A stretch of DNA of 22,001 nucleotides from a virus. Below the pieces are notes generated by a model. The model ran no database searches. It saw nothing but the letters and a program-made list of their open reading frames with translations, and was not told the DNA's origin. Shown here in pieces: positions 21,444 through 22,001 of the stretch; the first letter of the stretch is position 1, and every line of letters starts with the position of its first letter. Position numbers and translations under genes: made by a program. The stretch is taken from IMG/VR virus record IMGVR_UViG_3300035698_021462, positions 1-22,001 of that record. One strand, written 5' to 3'.

Positions 21444-21653
21444 ATGAAAAACTATAGATTTACCCTAACCATGGATTTTAAGGACGACTGCACTAAAAAA
21501 GATTTTGAAGACATATTTGACGAGGTTGCTGCACAGATAAAACTACAGCTTAAAAATGAGGACACCAAGCTCCAAGGAATGAACGATTACGTGACTTACG
21601 AAAACCCATTCTTAAGAATTTATTTTGAGTGCACAGAAACGAACGATAATTAA
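21444..21653 (+). CDS. Small acidic hypothetical protein, 69 aa
   Basis: A rightward gene reading MKNYRFTLTMDFKDDCTKKD and ending CTETNDN. The fold looks alpha/beta (two strand-like segments around an acidic helix), without a recognised family. An in-frame ATG at 21432 adds METH, but GGAG at 21434-21437 lies 6 nt before the ATG at 21444, making 21444 the better start. If transcription starts at 21432, use of the upstream ATG would be leaderless. The next gene follows after 14 nt. It is probably part of an early or host-takeover set. Confidence 0.65.
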   Translation: MKNYRFTLTMDFKDDCTKKDFEDIFDEVAAQIKLQLKNEDTKLQGMNDYVTYENPFLRIYFECTETNDN

Positions 21654-21667
21654 TAGGAGAATGAATA

Positions 21668-21868
21668 ATGAAACCCATAACCTCAACTAATCCCTTAAAA
21701 AAAGAAATCATGGACGCCCTTAAAGCCAAAACTGGCGCTAATAAGGTCACAACCGTCACTCAGATTTCACCTGGAGTTTATAGCGGCCACTGCATGAAAG
21801 GCGGAAAGGATGGCTATAAATACATGGGGTTTTTTGAGGTTGAATTGCAAAAGGAAAAATCAAAATGA
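21668..21868 (+). CDS. Small basic hypothetical protein, 66 aa
   Basis: A rightward gene beginning MKPITSTNPLKKEIMDALKA and ending VELQKEKSK. It has good spacing from an AGGAGAATGA-type ribosome binding site. The composition suggests a small alpha/beta protein with a basic tail, and the family is not recognised. Its stop overlaps the start of an 8-codon ORF by 4 nt. Confidence 0.65.
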   Translation: MKPITSTNPLKKEIMDALKAKTGANKVTTVTQISPGVYSGHCMKGGKDGYKYMGFFEVELQKEKSK

Positions 21869-21891
21869 AATTATTAAGCGATTGGATCTAA
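21865..21891 (+). CDS. Possible 8-codon coupled mini-ORF
   Basis: ATGA overlap with the preceding stop, encoding MKLLSDWI and then TAA. It is too short to judge. It could be a coupled leader peptide or chance. A further 10-codon mini-ORF (MRVKFEENEK, 21911-21943) overlaps the next ATG in the same ATGA fashion. Confidence 0.25.
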   Translation: MKLLSDWI

Positions 21892-21939
21892 AGAAAGGGA
21901 ACAAACTAGGATGCGGGTAAAATTTGAGGAGAATGAAAA

Positions 21940-22001
21940 ATGATTTTAAACCTAATGATGCTCATAGGACTTTCTATCTACCAGGGGCCTGGATCAAGTG
22001 A
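21940..22001 (+). CDS. Start of a small hydrophobic protein (truncated by window edge)
   Basis: The ATG at 21940 follows GGAG with 8-nt spacing and gives MILNLMMLIGLSIYQGPGSS before the window ends, which looks like a signal or membrane peptide. An overlapping 22-codon ORF from 21933 (MKNDFKPNDAHRTFYLPGAW) ends exactly at 22001, but its ribosome binding site is too close. The first is preferred. Confidence 0.4.
   Translation, partial: MILNLMMLIGLSIYQGPGSS

Noticed and set aside
1-22001. tRNA genes, CRISPR arrays, insertion sequences, integrase or attachment sites
   Set aside because: No cloverleaf, regular repeat-spacer array, transposase motif or integrase was seen on reading both strands; short repeats found are described separately.

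Overview
The window is part of a tailed double-stranded DNA phage genome (Caudoviricetes), either a phage contig or a prophage segment. It is tightly packed, with base composition in the mid-40s % GC by eye. No integrase, repressor, tRNA or host housekeeping gene is visible. The short-tail (podovirus-like) interpretation rests on three things: a 648-aa protein of the tail nozzle/stabilisation type, a run of Gly/Ala-rich and Gln-rich candidate ejection proteins, and the absence of a tape measure, tail tube or tail sheath gene. The host cannot be named. An M15-type endolysin and a lipobox-bearing protein would fit a Gram-negative host, but this is inference.

Layout. Almost everything is on the minus strand and reads from right to left. 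From 21257 downwards come a ParB-like/DNA methyltransferase fusion, the small and large terminase subunits, an FmdB-like zinc ribbon protein, the portal, three small proteins, a scaffold-like protein and the major capsid protein (MCP). Next are small beta-rich candidate decoration proteins interrupted by a Maf/DUF115-type glycosyltransferase-like gene, then a head-tail adaptor, the nozzle-like protein, a series of candidate ejection proteins and a fibre-like protein. A lysis cassette (two membrane proteins and an M15 peptidase) follows, then an HNH nuclease. Four small genes (980-61 aa, zinc ribbon, 48 aa and a Cys-rich lipoprotein) lie leftmost behind their own near-consensus promoter at 1173-1201. 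Gene ends overlap by 1, 4 or 10 nt at many junctions, which suggests long polycistronic transcripts with translational coupling. At the right edge, a divergent gap of about 170 nt holds a plus-strand promoter driving a different set of very small genes that runs out of the window.

Main discovery. The MCP gene is interrupted. Its N-terminal and C-terminal parts are in different frames and are separated by a 190-nt stretch (13283-13472, minus strand) that folds by hand into most of a compact, ORF-less group I self-splicing intron. I can pair P1 with the U·G wobble at the 5' splice site, a GNRA-capped P2-like hairpin, P4, P5, P6, P7 with a bulged C, P8, a J8/7 of GAUAUA, and P9. A 5-bp P10 pairs with the internal guide sequence directly next to P1, and the intron ends in G. 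Removing it restores one 309-aa MCP frame with a natural-looking junction (GAAVMEDSYAPSGYM). P3 is the only core helix I could not assign with confidence.

Other points of interest are a glycosyltransferase-like gene inside the head module, a shared N-terminal motif on four consecutive small virion proteins, an HNH gene that lacks any ATG/GTG/TTG start, promoters positioned to give leaderless or nearly leaderless mRNAs, and a leader motif repeated before three late genes.
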